DNA from: Cichorium intybus
Lineage: Eukaryota > Streptophyta > Magnoliopsida > Asterales > Asteraceae
DNA length: 64,000 nucleotides
NCBI GenBank assembly: GCA_023525715.1
Contig: CM042017.1
Span: 75,874,166 to 75,938,165, forward strand
Direction: 5' to 3'
Shown piece by piece: positions 15,846 to 27,894 of this stretch. Under the pieces are notes generated by a model. That model worked only from the letters and a program-made list of their open reading frames with translations, was not told where the DNA came from and searched no databases. Positions within the stretch are counted from its first letter, which is position 1; each line of letters starts with the position of its first letter. The position numbers and the translations under genes were made by a program.

Positions 15846-16622
15846 AGAAAGTGAGTGAAGAACTCCTCGAGTTGCACCTTATGGAACAACTCCTCGAGTT
15901 GCACCTTATGGCTAGCCTGATTGAGTCTGTTCGGCTTAATGGGTTGATGGATCTTTGGCGGTGCACCCTTGCACCGGACGGAGTTTTCTGCATAGACGTG
16001 GTGAGAAGGCTGCTAGACAAACCACACTTCTTATCGGATGGGGTACAAATGAATTGGATCCTTGAAGTGCCGATTAAGGTTTTATGTTGTATTTGGAAGG
16101 CGAGCCTCGAGAGATTACCAACTAAACACGAATTATCGAACAGAGGCATCAAAACGGAGTCAACCTTGTGTGGTCTTTGTGTAAATGGCGAAGATGATAC
16201 TGACCATATTTTAGCAAGCTGACCGTTCGCAGCATCTATTTGGGAAAAGATCTTACGGTGGTGTAGATTAGATAAAGGACCATTCACAAAGGTGGAGGAA
16301 ATTATTGTCCTTGGAGCAGAATGGGGTTCATGTGTTGGGGTTCATGTACAAAACAAAGGAGACGCTTAATCAGTATATTATATGGGACACTGTGGTGGAT
16401 CTGGAAAGTTAGATGCGATAGATTGTACAAATCGGTGTTCACCTCTCCGGCAAATTTGGTAGATGGCGTGAAATCTTGGGTGTTTAACTCGATTAGATTT
16501 AGAGGTGCTAGATGCAATGTCAATTGGGCCGAATGGAATGAATGTCCATTACTGCCCATTCTAGCTCCTTGTTAGATGTGGCTTTTTTCGTTGATTTAAT
16601 ACAATTTGCCGGTTCCAAAAAA
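15846..16622 (+). pseudogene. 5'-truncated LINE ORF2 3' end (zf-RVT region)
   Basis: The frame includes the LINE zinc-binding C-terminus: PIKVLCCIWKASLERLPTKH, then STLCGLC...DTDHIL. It is followed by a stop where the family has the second Cys, and then frameshifted downstream text. The end carries CTAGCTCCTTGTTAG and a short A run (16616-16622), parallel to the 3' UTR of the intact LINE (CTTAGCTCCTTGCTAGG). It is therefore a dead-on-arrival or decayed LINE copy of a related but different subfamily. A 27-bp direct repeat (ACTCCTCGAGTTGCACC...) lies near its 5' edge at 15861-15912. Confidence 0.8.
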
Positions 16623-18071
16623 CCTAGTATAAACCAGCTCCTTCAAGATTATGAGGTAAAGGTCTACCTCGCTAAGGGTACTAACTCACAACGGTCAACA
16701 AATTCGCAAACATTTAAATGAAAACATGCTACACTAATTGTTTGTGTCATTCGCGAGGTACATTTATGAGGGTGAACATGTCGCATGCAATTGTTAGTAC
16801 AAATCATTGAGCCCAACTTCGGATTCCAGCGAATATTCATAGACTCTACAATAGACCTATTTCCATCCCGATACATTTGTCGAATCATGTTGGAAAGACT
16901 TTAGATATTACAAAAGGGTCCTACTAATCTTAACCCTGAAACATTTTCTTTACCCCTCATTTATTACAAAGTTGGTAAATCAACTTTTTGTTGAAATCTT
17001 TTTAAAACTTTAAATAACTCCACTAATAGAGTTAATAGAGTTAAAGCCAATTTTTTAAAAAATAAAATTAGTGTCATCAAATTAGAGTCTTGTTACAATA
17101 TAATATTTTTAATAATAAAAAAAATAAAATGTACAGTAAGAGATTTAAACGAAAAACTAAACTCAAGCTTTTTTTTTAAAATTACGTACACCTTTTATTT
17201 ATAAGTTACATAGAGACTTTTTTAATAATATTATGAGATTTAAAAGAAAAACTAAACTCAAGCTTTCCGATGCAATATTGTGAGATAGTCTTATTTTTAA
17301 CTTACATAAATTCTTTTTTATGAAAGTTATACATCTAACTTTTTTTAATTAGTTGTACGTCTAACTTTTTGAAATTACGTAAAGTCTTTTTTTAGTTACA
17401 TAAAGTCCTTTTTTTTTAATGTTTTAATTAGTTGTAGGTCTAATTTTTTGAAGTTACATAAAGTTTTTATTTTAGTTACATAAAGTTTTTTTAATGTTTA
17501 ATGCTTATAAAAATTATAATGAATATTAGTTGTATATAATAAAAAGTAAAAAATTATTTGACGATGGCGAACAAAGTCAGAGATCCGGCTGTGGCCACCA
17601 GTGAAACCGGCACCGGTGAATGGTCGAGCGTGAGAGAGAGAGAGAGAGCCGAAAGCGACAAAGAGACGGTGGCCGGTGAGGGATAACGTATTGTCGGCGA
17701 TGACTGTGGCTGGTGAGGTTTGTACGGTCGGCGAAAACGGGAGAGAAAGGGAGATAAGAATGAGAGACGGCTCATCTTTTAAACTTGATTAGGGTTAGGG
17801 TTCCCTAAATTGTTATATCAATATTTGTTTTTGCTTTTTTTGCTAATACTAAATTTTAGTCTATTAATAATAAAATCGTAATTTACAACTTTGACGTATA
17901 ACTTCCACGACAACTCTTCATTTTATTTATCAAATAGATTTTAAATGTTTTATTTTTTATTTTAATATGACTGTTAATATAAAATTATATATAAAATAAT
18001 TATAATTAGTATTAAATGTGAATAAGAAAAAGTGATGTTATTATGTAATTATTGCAGTTATTTCAAGGAAA
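16623..18071. other. AT-rich spacer with local repeats
   Basis: No supported gene. There are direct repeats of AGATTTAAACGAAAAACTAAA type (about 17140 and 17236) and of TTACATAAAGT (17380-17490). Minus frames at 16664-16888 and 17554-17775 have no recognised family; the latter is an S/P/L-rich low-complexity frame over (GA)n. Confidence 0.5.
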
Positions 18072-18156
18072 AAGTAGATGCATTAATTAAGGGGTAAAGA
18101 CTAGAAAGCAAAAAGGTAGATGCATTAATTAGGGGGTAAAGACTAGAAAGCAAAAA
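18072..18156. repeat. Two-copy tandem repeat, about 43 bp
   Basis: GTAGATGCATTAATTAAGGGG...AGACTAGAAAGCAAAAAG is repeated immediately with one or two changes. Confidence 0.85.
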
Positions 18157-18654
18157 GAGTATAGATTACAAAAATGGGTGCCAATATACCTAATATTTAT
18201 CCAACTTACCAACATTTTTCAAATCTCAAAATATCTCATGTGAGTCACCATAAAGTGTCAACTCGAACAACATCGTAGCCAATGTAAAAGTCATTCAAAA
18301 CCCACCACATTAGCAACTCACTCAAACGACCCGAATAACTCTCGCAAGTCAAAAGGAGTGCCAAAAAATATATCAAAATTCAATATTAGCGTTTTCTTGC
18401 AATATGTATATGAACTTGTTAATGAATAAATGATTATTGTTTTTTATCTTATCTATGTGAACTTGTTCATTTCTACGTTGGAAACTTTCCTTATCAAGAA
18501 TCTTTTTGAGTTTTTGTTCAACGCAAGCGTTTAATGTCGACAAAGTCAAAGAAAGCTATTCATTCTAACTCGTAGGCTTATTTTGCTGAATAGGTGGTGA
18601 ATTTTAGAAATACCCAAAAAAAGTTGTTATCTTGAAACACAGACCTACCCATAA

Positions 18655-18933
18655 GGCTACACGGAGTGGTGGCCAATGACCAACGAATGGCCAATGAGTT
18701 TTTGTGGGTTGGCAGCCCTTGGCCATTTTGTAGGCAGTGGTGGCCAATGGCCAAGGAAAAGCAAATGGCTGTTTTTTTTTTTTTTTGCCGTTGGAGACAA
18801 AACCTTGGTTGGCATCTCGCCAAGGGGTTGGCGACTGAAGGTGGCGAGTGAAGATGGCAAGGACATCGGCAGTGGAGATGGCGACTCGCCAAGGGGCTTG
18901 GCGACCCCCTTGGCGTCCCTACTCCGTCCAGCC
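18655..18933. mobile_element. Tourist-like (PIF/Harbinger) MITE, 279 bp
   Basis: Target duplication TAA at 18652-18654 and 18934-18936. Termini GGCTACACGGAGTGG and, inverted, GGCTGGACGGAGTAGG. The interior is built of TGGCCAATGGCCA and GGCGACTCGCCAAGG self-complementary blocks around a T tract; no ORF is credible. Confidence 0.8.
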
Positions 18934-19389
18934 TAATGATCGTTTTCGTTAACTTATTAATTAGATCTACCCGTCATGATCATTTTCGTTAACAACTTAC
19001 TAATTGATGAGTTTGGGATTACTACCTTAGGGTGGGGGAGAGGCTCTCACCCAACTCACACGTCCCATTAGCTTTTCTCTCTCCACTCACTTCCATTTTC
19101 ACTTACGGAAACACATCTTTTCTAACCATCCCAACCCTCAATGTCACATCAGATTTTTTATTTTAAAATGAATTAAGAATTTTAAAAAAAGAAAATAGCA
19201 TTAATTTAATATTTAAAATAATATTAAAAGTAATAAATAAAATAAAAAAGACAATCAACTTGTAATTAAAAAACAAACAATTACAAAATAAAATATAAAG
19301 AAACCCTAAATACCGGAAATCAAAACCTAAATACAATAATTAAAACTTAAATACGATAAATTAAACCTAAATACAATAATTAAAACATA

Positions 19390-19436
19390 AAAAAGAACAG
19401 ACCACCTAAGTGTATTTTTCACAACATTCTACGCTT
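19390..19436 (-). pseudogene. Harbinger ORF1 C-terminal stub cut by a retrotransposon
   Basis: The minus frame gives A-stop-NVVKNTLRW, aligning with AWNVLKNEPRF of 13842-14255, and is followed by the same AAACCTAAATACAATAATTAA-type tail. The upstream coding part is absent because the Ty3 element begins at about 19437. Confidence 0.6.
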
Positions 19437-19463
19437 TGATGTACTGAATTCAGTATAAACAAT

Positions 19464-19478
19464 GCTCTGATACCAATC
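19464..19478 (-). promoter_or_regulatory. Misplaced primer-binding site at the outer edge of the 3'-side LTR
   Basis: The minus strand reads GA-TTGGTATCAGAGC after the LTR end, complementary to the tRNA-iMet 3' end. It continues into leader text shared with the other LTR for about 25 more bases. It is functionally meaningless here but diagnostic of recombination or a tandem LTR arrangement. Confidence 0.75.
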
Positions 19479-21759
19479 TGTCACACCCCCAAACCTCATT
19501 GGCGGAAACGTTTGAGGGCGGATAACTTCATGGGCAATATCATAACAATGTCAAGAAAATTCAAGCAATTGCAACCATCATAGTATAATTGTAAAAGTTA
19601 CATGAGTTTGAGGTTTGCTATTTCCATTACAATTACATATGATTTCAAAAATAATACATAGAAACGACGTCGTAACGCTTCGCCGTCACTGCTTGTCGGC
19701 CTACTTACTGTTTTCCTGAGAATACAAGTAGTTTTGAAAAAAGTGTCAACAATTAAGTTGGTGAGTTCATAAGCTTTTTGGTATTAGAGAAACCGTTTCT
19801 TGATATGTAAAAGATAGTAATGAAAGCCCAAGAAAATCTGATATTTTCTAATAAAATGTTACGGTCTTTAAATGTCCAAGACTATTGTATAAAATATCTT
19901 TGCAACAACATAGTTAAATGAGTAGTAGTTTCGCATAAACAAATGTATAAAGTTGATATATTTTTCCTTGTGAGTCATAAAAACCCATAACCATACTGTG
20001 ACCGTGAATGCCTCTTCAACGTTCTTCAGGCGTCGGATCGTTATGACATTTGAACACATCAGACCTTCCGGTCTAGCTGTAGCTAGCAGCTAATGTGCGG
20101 GATTGTCAATCCCGTATAGATCTATACACAAATCTCACGCTTTCTTCCCGAGACTCTGGTTATAACTGATAGGACTTATTGCATGGGTACTTAAAGTACT
20201 GTGAAGACCCGTCTCATAAAATGTTTGTACTATCAACTTGTTTCCAAATGGTTGTTTAGAAAAACTCATTGTTTCCCGTCGTTATTTTATTTTTCCCAAA
20301 ATAACGTAGTAATATAGTATCATTACATACTTATATATATTAGGCTTCGCATTGCCCGTATGACATAGAAAACTCATGTATTCGTAAACTATTCCTACAA
20401 TAATTTATTTATAGTTGTTTCAGTTGTACTAGTGAGGTTTTTCTCCGTAAAAGAAGTGCTTAGGCACGTTTCCTAACTACTGATTTTTAAGAATATTGAA
20501 GTTAACCGTCTACTACTCGAAGATATAAGATTCAGTAGGGAACACGGCTTCTGGTTTCCGAACAGTGTCCTTAACCAGGAGTGTTATCCCGATTAGATTT
20601 AGTACAAGTTGTATAGATACTTTATTAGTGTGTACCAGTGCTCTTAATGAGTATAACAAGATGTTTAATATATGGTAACTTGTATTCTCCCCCTAAAAGG
20701 TTTTTCTGAAAACGAAAAGGAGGGGTATGAAACTCACCCTTGAAGAGTGATATTGTTGAGGAGGGAGCGTGGACTCGGAAATCCCGGTAGTAGGTGAACA
20801 ACACTTGGGTTCGGAACCTAAGGACCTTCAGATAAAACTATTATCCGATGGTTTCACGAAAAGTCAGTGTGTGTAAAGGAAATATTTGTTGGGTGTTACC
20901 GTGTGGAATCATCAAAGGAAGTTAACCTACCAAGGATTTGAGGCTTTACACCGGGAAAAATGGCAGAGGATGGTTGTTCACGGCGGCGTTGTTGAGGCAG
21001 TGAGTAGAGAGAAAGATGGTGGGAGTTGAGAGTTTAGAGAAAACTGAAGGAGAGTTAGGAGAAAGTCTGATGCATTCGTAGGTTTATGGGTTCAGCGTGC
21101 GTGGGAAACTGAATAGAAAAGAGGTTAGTTACGCTTTATGTCAAATCATCTAGTCCTAGGTGTACTTAATAGTATTTGACTTCGTGATTTGATTGACACT
21201 TGCATGGGAACTTGTTATTTAGCAGGGGCTAGGAGTGAGGATTTGGAAGATGGTCTCCTGTTAGGAAATTGACGTCGCAGGAGAGGGTGAGTTCAGAATT
21301 CATAGAGTCCGAAATGACGCCTTCGGAACTCACATAGCAAGGATTTAAGTCTAAATCCCTCCATGTTCCGATCTCTGGTGGTTCAATTGTTCAAAAGATC
21401 AATATCGGAACGTCACTCGGAAACAAAGCATCCTCCGAGTATTATCTCCGAGCTGAGTGGCGTGTTCTGAGGATGAGGGCTTCCGAAGGTGGTTTCGGAG
21501 GTCAGGAGTCTCCGAAATTCTCTCCGTATGATGGTTTGTGTCCCGGAAATTGGTTCCGTGTGAGGATGGATCTCTCATTCTTAGCGCGACCTTATTGCTA
21601 CGTTGTTCAGTTTGCTAAGTATTGAAATTTGTGTGCGTGGCATTTCGATGCATCAACTTACTTTATAAGGGTTATGAAATCCACCCTTCATTATATTAAC
21701 TTACACATTCTTAGTTGACTACAGTTGACTATTGTTGACCAAAATTTACAATTGTCACA
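19479..21759 (-). repeat. 3'-side LTR of the Ty3/gypsy element
   Basis: Read on the minus strand it starts TGTGACAATTGTAAATTTTG and ends GGGGGTGTGACA. It is collinear with 45071-47348, with scattered substitutions and small indels. The sequence immediately inside (21760-21790, inverted AACGGGTAGATGA) is in the polypurine-tract position. Confidence 0.85.
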
Positions 21760-21799
21760 TCATCTACCCGTTAGAAAGAATTTCGTCCCGAAATTTCGC

Positions 21800-24330
21800 T
21801 CTTGAGTGGATCCTCAAGTGTTTGGGAAAAGATGTTGATACTTTGGTTTCATTTGGTCTTCGGGTTCCCAAGTAAATTCGGGTCCACGCTTGGCGTTCCA
21901 GCGGACCTTTACTATGGGTATACGACTTTGTTTCGTCCTCTTAACTTCCCTGTCCATGATCTCCATAGGTTCTTCGACAAAATGGAGGTTCTCGTTCACT
22001 TCGATTTAATCGAAGGGAATGACAAGGGTTTCGTCGGATAGGCATTTCTTCAAGTTCGATACATGAAAGGTGGGATGTACATTGTGTAGTTCCGGTGGTA
22101 GTTGGAGTTTGTAGGCTACCGGACCGATCCTTGCGAGGATCTCGAATGGCCCGATGTATATAGGGTTTAGCTTCCCATGCTTTCCAAAACGTATCGTTCC
22201 TTTCCAAGGTGAGACTTTTAACAGTACTCGATCCCTAACTTGGAATTCTAGGGGTTTGCGCCGTTTGTCAGCATAGCTCTTCTGTCGGTCATGGGATGCT
22301 TTCAATCGTTCATGGATCTGAACAATCTTCTCAGTAGTTTCCCATATTATCTCAGGACCGGTGAGTGTGCTATTGTGTACTTGTCCTTTTGCTAGCTGAG
22401 TGTCTCCTACTTCAGCCCAACACAAAGGGGACCTGCATTTGCGTCCGTATAGGGCTTCAAATGGAGCAGCTTTGATACTCGTGTGATAGCTGTTGTTGTA
22501 TGAGAACTCAACAAGTGGTAAGTGGGTATCACATGCCTTGCCAACGTCTATCACACAAGCTCTCAACATGTTTTCCAATGTCTAGATAGTACTTTCACTC
22601 TTCCCGTCTGCCTGGGGATGGTATGTTGTACTCATGTCGAGTTTAGTTCCCAAGGCTTTTTGTAATGACTGCCAGAATCGCAATGTGAATCGGCTATCCC
22701 TATCTGAGATAATGGATTTTGGCGCACCGTGCAGCCGCACGATTTCCTTGATGTATGTTTTTGTAAGCTTTGTCATCTCATCGGTCTCCTTGATTGGTAG
22801 GAAGTGGGCGGACTTAGTCAGTCTGTCGACGATTACCCATATGGTGTCCAGTCCACTAGTTGTCTTTGGTAATTTGGTTATGAAGACCATCGTAATCCAC
22901 TCCCACTTCCACTCGTGTATTTCGGGTTGCTGTAGGAATCCCGAGGGCTTTTGATATTCTATCTTAACCTTGGCGCAAGTCAGACACTTTCCTATGTACG
23001 TAGCAATCTCTGCTTTCATATTTGGCCACCAATAGAGTTTCTTGAGGTCCAAATACATCTTGTCTGCACCGGGGTGTACCGAATACCTGGTCTTTTGTGC
23101 CTCATTCATGATAACGTCTCCGTATCCGCCAAATTTTGGAGTCCAGATTCGGTTCATGAGGTATCGGGCTCCGTCGTCTTTAACTTCTAGGTTCTTGTCC
23201 ATTCCTCGCAAAGCTTCATTTGCGATATTCTCAGGTTTCAAGGCTTCTAGCTGCGCCTCCTTGATCTGAGTGGGTAATTGGGAATGGATCGTTATTGCCA
23301 AGACTTTACTCGGCGACTCGAGTATTCCTTTCGATTGAGGGCATCTGCGACTACGTTGGCTTTCCCTAGGTGATAGCGAATTTTGCACTCATAATCACTA
23401 AGCAGTTCCACCCATCACCGTTGTCTCATGTCGAGCTCCTTCTGATTGAGGATGTGCTGAAGGCTCTTGTGGTCAGTGAAAACTGTGCACTTAGTGCCGT
23501 ATAGGTAGTGCCTCCAGATTTTCAATGCGAATACTACAGCTCCCAGCTCGAGGTCATGCGTTGTGTAGTTGACCTCATGGGTTTTGAGTTGCCTTGAAGC
23601 GTAAGCGATGACCTTTCCTCTTTGCATTAGCACGCATCCTAAACCTTGATTTGACGCATCACAGTAAACCACGAAGTCTTCCGTTCCTTCCGGTAGGGAC
23701 AGGATAGGGGCGCTGCACAATGCCTTATTTAGAGTTTGAAAAGCAGTATCTTGTTTATCTCCCCATTTAAATGTTGTGCCCTTCTGCGTCAGGGTGGTAA
23801 GAGGTTTTGCAATTCGGGAAAAGTTATGTATGAATCTTCGATAATAGCCAGCTAGGCACAAGAACTGGCGGATCTCCGTTGGTGTTCTCAGTGCTGCCCA
23901 GTTCTCGATAGCTTTGATCTTGGAAGGGTCCACATGTACGCCCTCCTTGCTGACTACGTGGCCTAGAAAGTCTACCTTCCGAATCCAAAACTCGCACTTT
24001 GAAAACTTATCGTATAAATTTTCTGTTCTAATCGTCTCCAGGACTTGTCGTAGATGTTGACTATGCTCCTCCTTACTTCGTGAGTAGATAAGTATGTCAT
24101 CTATGAATACTATCATGAATTTTTCTAGATAAGGTCTGCATACACGATTCATCAGGTCCATGAATACTATAGGAGCATTTGTCAAACCGAAAGGCATCAC
24201 AACAAATTCATAATGTCCGTAGCGCGTTCTGAATGCTGTCTTGGGGACATCCTCCTCCTGAATTCGAAGCTGATGATACCCTGATCTTAGATCGATTTTT
24301 GAAAAGTAGCTCGATCCTTGAAATTGGTCG
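21800..24330 (-). pseudogene. Ty3/gypsy pol, 3' segment: RT core, RNase H, integrase, chromodomain
   Basis: In minus order: RT motifs SYFSKIDLRSGYHQLRI, PFGLTNAP and FIDDILIYS; RNase H with VVYCDASNQGLG and FTDHKSL; the integrase zinc region (VHPG...CLTCAKVK) and catalytic core; then a C-terminal SH3/chromodomain region (YKLQLPPELHNVHPTFHVS, VRWNAKRGPEFTWEPED). Damage: a stop and frame change near 23390-23415, TAG near 22582 (in STI-stop-TLENML), TAA near 22005 (IPFD-stop-IEV). The first integrase catalytic residue is Val (WITMVF at about 22885, where relatives have MDF). It was separated from its upstream half by the solo LTR. Confidence 0.88.
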
Positions 24331-26431
24331 AAAAGTGTGACAACCGTCAAAAATCGGTCAACAAAAGTCAACAAAAGTCAACTGAGGTGTACATTGGGCC
24401 AACATGTTGTAATGTAAGTTTCAAAACCTTAGTATTATACAACTGAAAATTATAATACTATACGCACTAGTTGAGAACAGTTATCGAATGAACACTATAA
24501 ATGCGTAAAATGAATTACAACAGCGTAGAAATTCGATAAACACACAAATATTATTTTGATATAAATAATATTCATAACACAATGTATTCATGAATACGAA
24601 ACCATGGATATATAAAACGTCGAAAATGGTGCTCGTATGTGAAAGATACAACGATTAAGCTGCTGTGAACGGATAAATGTACACAGGGTTTGAACGCAAA
24701 ATACAAAATGTGGTGCCTTAGACATCAATTATGAAATAACAAGTCATATATTATGGGACGTAATAATATCTAGTATTTAATTCCAAAGCCAAATTCAATT
24801 TCCGGTAAAATGCTGAAAATCGCGAAAACGGAAGAATATCGCGCTTAAACGCGTATTTCAACGTCCAACGAGTCATAATTCAATCAAAATAAATGTTTGA
24901 CAATGTTTTTATATATAATAATTATTTGGAACATCGTTTAGTAAAAAACTCATAAATTTCCACAAAAACGTTTTACGGTTTTATAAAAACTACTTATTTA
25001 TATAAGTAGATTGCTATATTTTATAAAACCAACCCACCCTACCCCATCCCCCACCCCCAAATCGGCAGCCACCCTTGGGAGAACCAACACATCACATCAA
25101 ATCTTGGAATTGCAACTCAATATCTTAGGCATCATGGCTAGAGAAGATTTTATGATTAAAATATGCAAAAGGCAATCTTTGGGTGATCACATATATAAGC
25201 TAGAGAGAACCCTTGGTGCACACAAATCAACATCCACACACACTCTCCTCTCTTCTCTCTTCCTCTCCCTTACTCTCGGCTCTCTCCCTCTCCACCACAA
25301 CCACCGCCGGCCACCACCATACTCCACCACCATCCACCAATTTCAAGTGTTTTTGCACTCTTTTGGTAAGGCAACTCCCTCTTGTGATTCTAAACACTAC
25401 TACACAAGTTTCATTCCATTTACACACATTAACATTCACTACAATCCATTGGATAATAGCTTTGTCCAAAGGTTCTCCAAGATCCACCATTCATCACCTT
25501 CAAGATCTTACAAACCAACTTGGTAAGTTATGTTCATCTAGCAATTCTAAGACTTCTACTACCTTTTCATCTCTTTTACACAATAACGCTCACGGAAATC
25601 CTTTGGGTAATAGTTTTGTCCAAGAGTCTTTCAAGCTCCAAAGCCAAGATCTTCATCCTTTCCACCAAGATCCTTAGATCCATCACCCAATGTGAGTTCA
25701 TACCCCTCATTTTCACTTTTATCCAAGTTTTAGGGGGAGAATACAAGTTTAACCATAAATATGATGTATTTATGAAAGGTTTATGATATGTTCTTGATAT
25801 ATTATATGTTCATAGTTTAGTCATCTTATTATAAAGTGATTGGCACAAACAAAATGGATTATGGCAAACTATAATACACATTTAGTCAAAGGAAATAACC
25901 ATCTAGACGTTTATACATATTTGTCACCAACAAAACTTTATAGTTTATGTGGTTGACAAAATGGTCATGAAAATGATACTTTATATAAAAATTTGACAAA
26001 GGATGTGAAAATACACCTATTAAAATGGTCTAAGTAAACAAGATGCCACTATCTTTACGTCAGAACTACTATTTAGTAAAAAGATTGTTATTACGACGTA
26101 ATAATGACTTTTGGACTTATAACGTCATAATAAGTTTTGGAAATGTTATTTTATAAAGAAGTTGGTATTTAAAACTAAAAGAACTATATTTTAGTAACGA
26201 GTACAAGAATGACCATTTAGAAAAATCACTATTATTTCCTATAAAATGATGAGGTTTAAAAAGTGTTGCCATCACTTAAATAAAATGACTAAATAAACTT
26301 CTTACCATGACATTATTGTATGAACTTTAAACTATCTTCGACATGTATATATTTAGTGTTTTAGATGTAAGAAATCGTGCATTTCAACTCATCGACATCT
26401 TTTAGATCTAAATATACCAATACAACGGGAA

Positions 26432-26580
26432 ACTTTTATATAAATTATAAAGGGTATAATTTATGGAACGAACGACAAGAAACAGTAAGACATACTAAAC
26501 ATGATTATATAAATTATAAAGGGTATAATTTATGGAACGAACGACAAGAAACGGCAGATATGCTAAAGATAATTATATAA
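26432..26580. repeat. Two-copy ~75-bp tandem repeat in the solo LTR
   Basis: TATATAAATTATAAAGGGTA...TGGAACGAACGACAAGAAAC occurs twice in succession with few changes. Confidence 0.85.
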
Positions 26581-26611
26581 CAATATAATTATTACATACT
26601 ATAATTATCAT

Positions 26612-26745
26612 TAACATTTTGATAATTACAAATACAAACGGATTTTCAGTACACTTACACACTATAGTTATCATTGACATTTTGATAATGACAAATACAA
26701 ACGGATTTTCAGTACACTTATACACTATAATTATCATGGACAAAT
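26612..26745. repeat. Two-copy ~65-bp tandem repeat in the solo LTR
   Basis: CATTTTGATAATTACAAATA...GGATTTTCAGTACACTTA is repeated directly; the two copies differ at few positions. Confidence 0.85.
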
Positions 26746-27419
26746 TTGATAGTTATAAACATAAGGATTTTATATTTCAATGCAAAACGGTATTCACTAC
26801 GCTACGAAAAAGGATATGACATGTGCGTTGGGTAATATTGTGAGACAATCGCTTCACGGTACTAAAAGTGTACACATTAAATCCTAGATTATAACCTTAA
26901 TCATGTATGAGCGGGATAGTTGTATATAGATCTATATGGGATTGACAATCCCCACCTATGGTTGTTCGCTACAACTACGACCGACGGGTCAAGGGTGACA
27001 AATGTCTTCACTATTACGACGCCTGAAGAACGTCGTGCCAGGTCACTAGGTCTTAGCAAGGTTATAATAACTCACAAATTAACAACGAACGTCCTGTATT
27101 TGTAGAAAACATCTTCAAAAGGGTTTCACTTAATGTGAAACTACATGGTATGCTTTTCAAAGATTCAAACAAGAATTTTCACTATTTCACTACGAAATGT
27201 ATATCGCTATCATATTACGAGAACTCTCACTATTACACTGTGGGTTTTTCACCGTGACACTATGGGTTTTCACTATTACGCTAAGAAAGTTTACACTATT
27301 TCTCTACGGGTTTTATGGAAATTAAAGCCACATTTCGGAAAATACAAATATAAGTACTATTTTACTTATACATACGAGTTTTATGAAATTTAAAACTACA
27401 TTCCGACAAGATACAGATG

Positions 27420-27565
27420 AGTACGGTTTTCACTATTACACTACGAGCTTTTCACTATTTCACTACGAACGTTTTCACTTCTACACAACGAATATTTTCG
27501 CTATTGCATTACGAGCGTTTTCACTATTACACTACGAACGTTTTCGCTATTACACTACGAGCTTT
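27420..27565. repeat. Minisatellite of ~22-bp units in the solo LTR
   Basis: About six units of (C/G)TTTTCACTATTACACTACGA type, variable at the TTTTCAC/TTTTCGC and ACG/AGC positions. Weaker units extend left to about 27175. Confidence 0.8.
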
Positions 27566-27894
27566 TACAAAGGAATCACTATATTTCTCACTACAAAAAT
27601 CTTATGAACTCACCAACGTAATGTTGACACTTGTAAAATTACTTGTATTCTCAGGGAATCGTTAATCAAGAATAGGTAAACCTTTTGGCGAGACGCGAAG
27701 ACGTTTTCGTTTAATACTTTTGATGTCATGTTGTAATTGGATCGAAACGATATTATCAAACTGTGTAACTTTTCAATTATAATACATGATGGATGTTATT
27801 TACTTATGTTTGGTTGTATACGATGATTGTGATACTATGTGCCGTTCCACCCTCCGACGATTCCGCCATCATGGTTTGGGGGTGTGACAAAAAG

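Larger units (their letters stand above)
24336..27889 (+). mobile_element. Solo LTR, 3.55 kb, of a related Ty3/gypsy family
   Basis: It starts TGTGACAACCGTCAAAAATC and ends GGTTTGGGGGTGTGACA, like the host LTR but in the opposite orientation. The exact target duplication AAAAG is at 24331-24335 and 27890-27894, inside the RT coding sequence. No internal domain is present. The (C/T)-rich segment around 25240-25300 (CTCTCCTCTCTTCTCTC) probably marks the transcribed R/U5 start. Plus-strand frames at 25011-25677 are LTR sequence, not genes. Internal tandem repeats are listed separately. Confidence 0.85.

Noticed and set aside
16664..16888. 74-codon minus frame MIRQMYRDGNRSIVESMN
   Set aside because: Looks protein-like but I do not recognise a family and there is no supporting context.
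17554..17775. 73-codon minus frame
   Set aside because: S/P/L-rich low complexity over (GA)n, no start or splice context.
22634..23269. Plus-strand frames at 22634-23269 and 27959-28360
   Set aside because: Antisense shadows of the minus-strand Ty3 polyprotein.
25011..25677. Plus-strand frames of 154-171 codons
   Set aside because: They lie inside the solo LTR with precise target duplications; composition is low-complexity S/T/H and no family is recognised.
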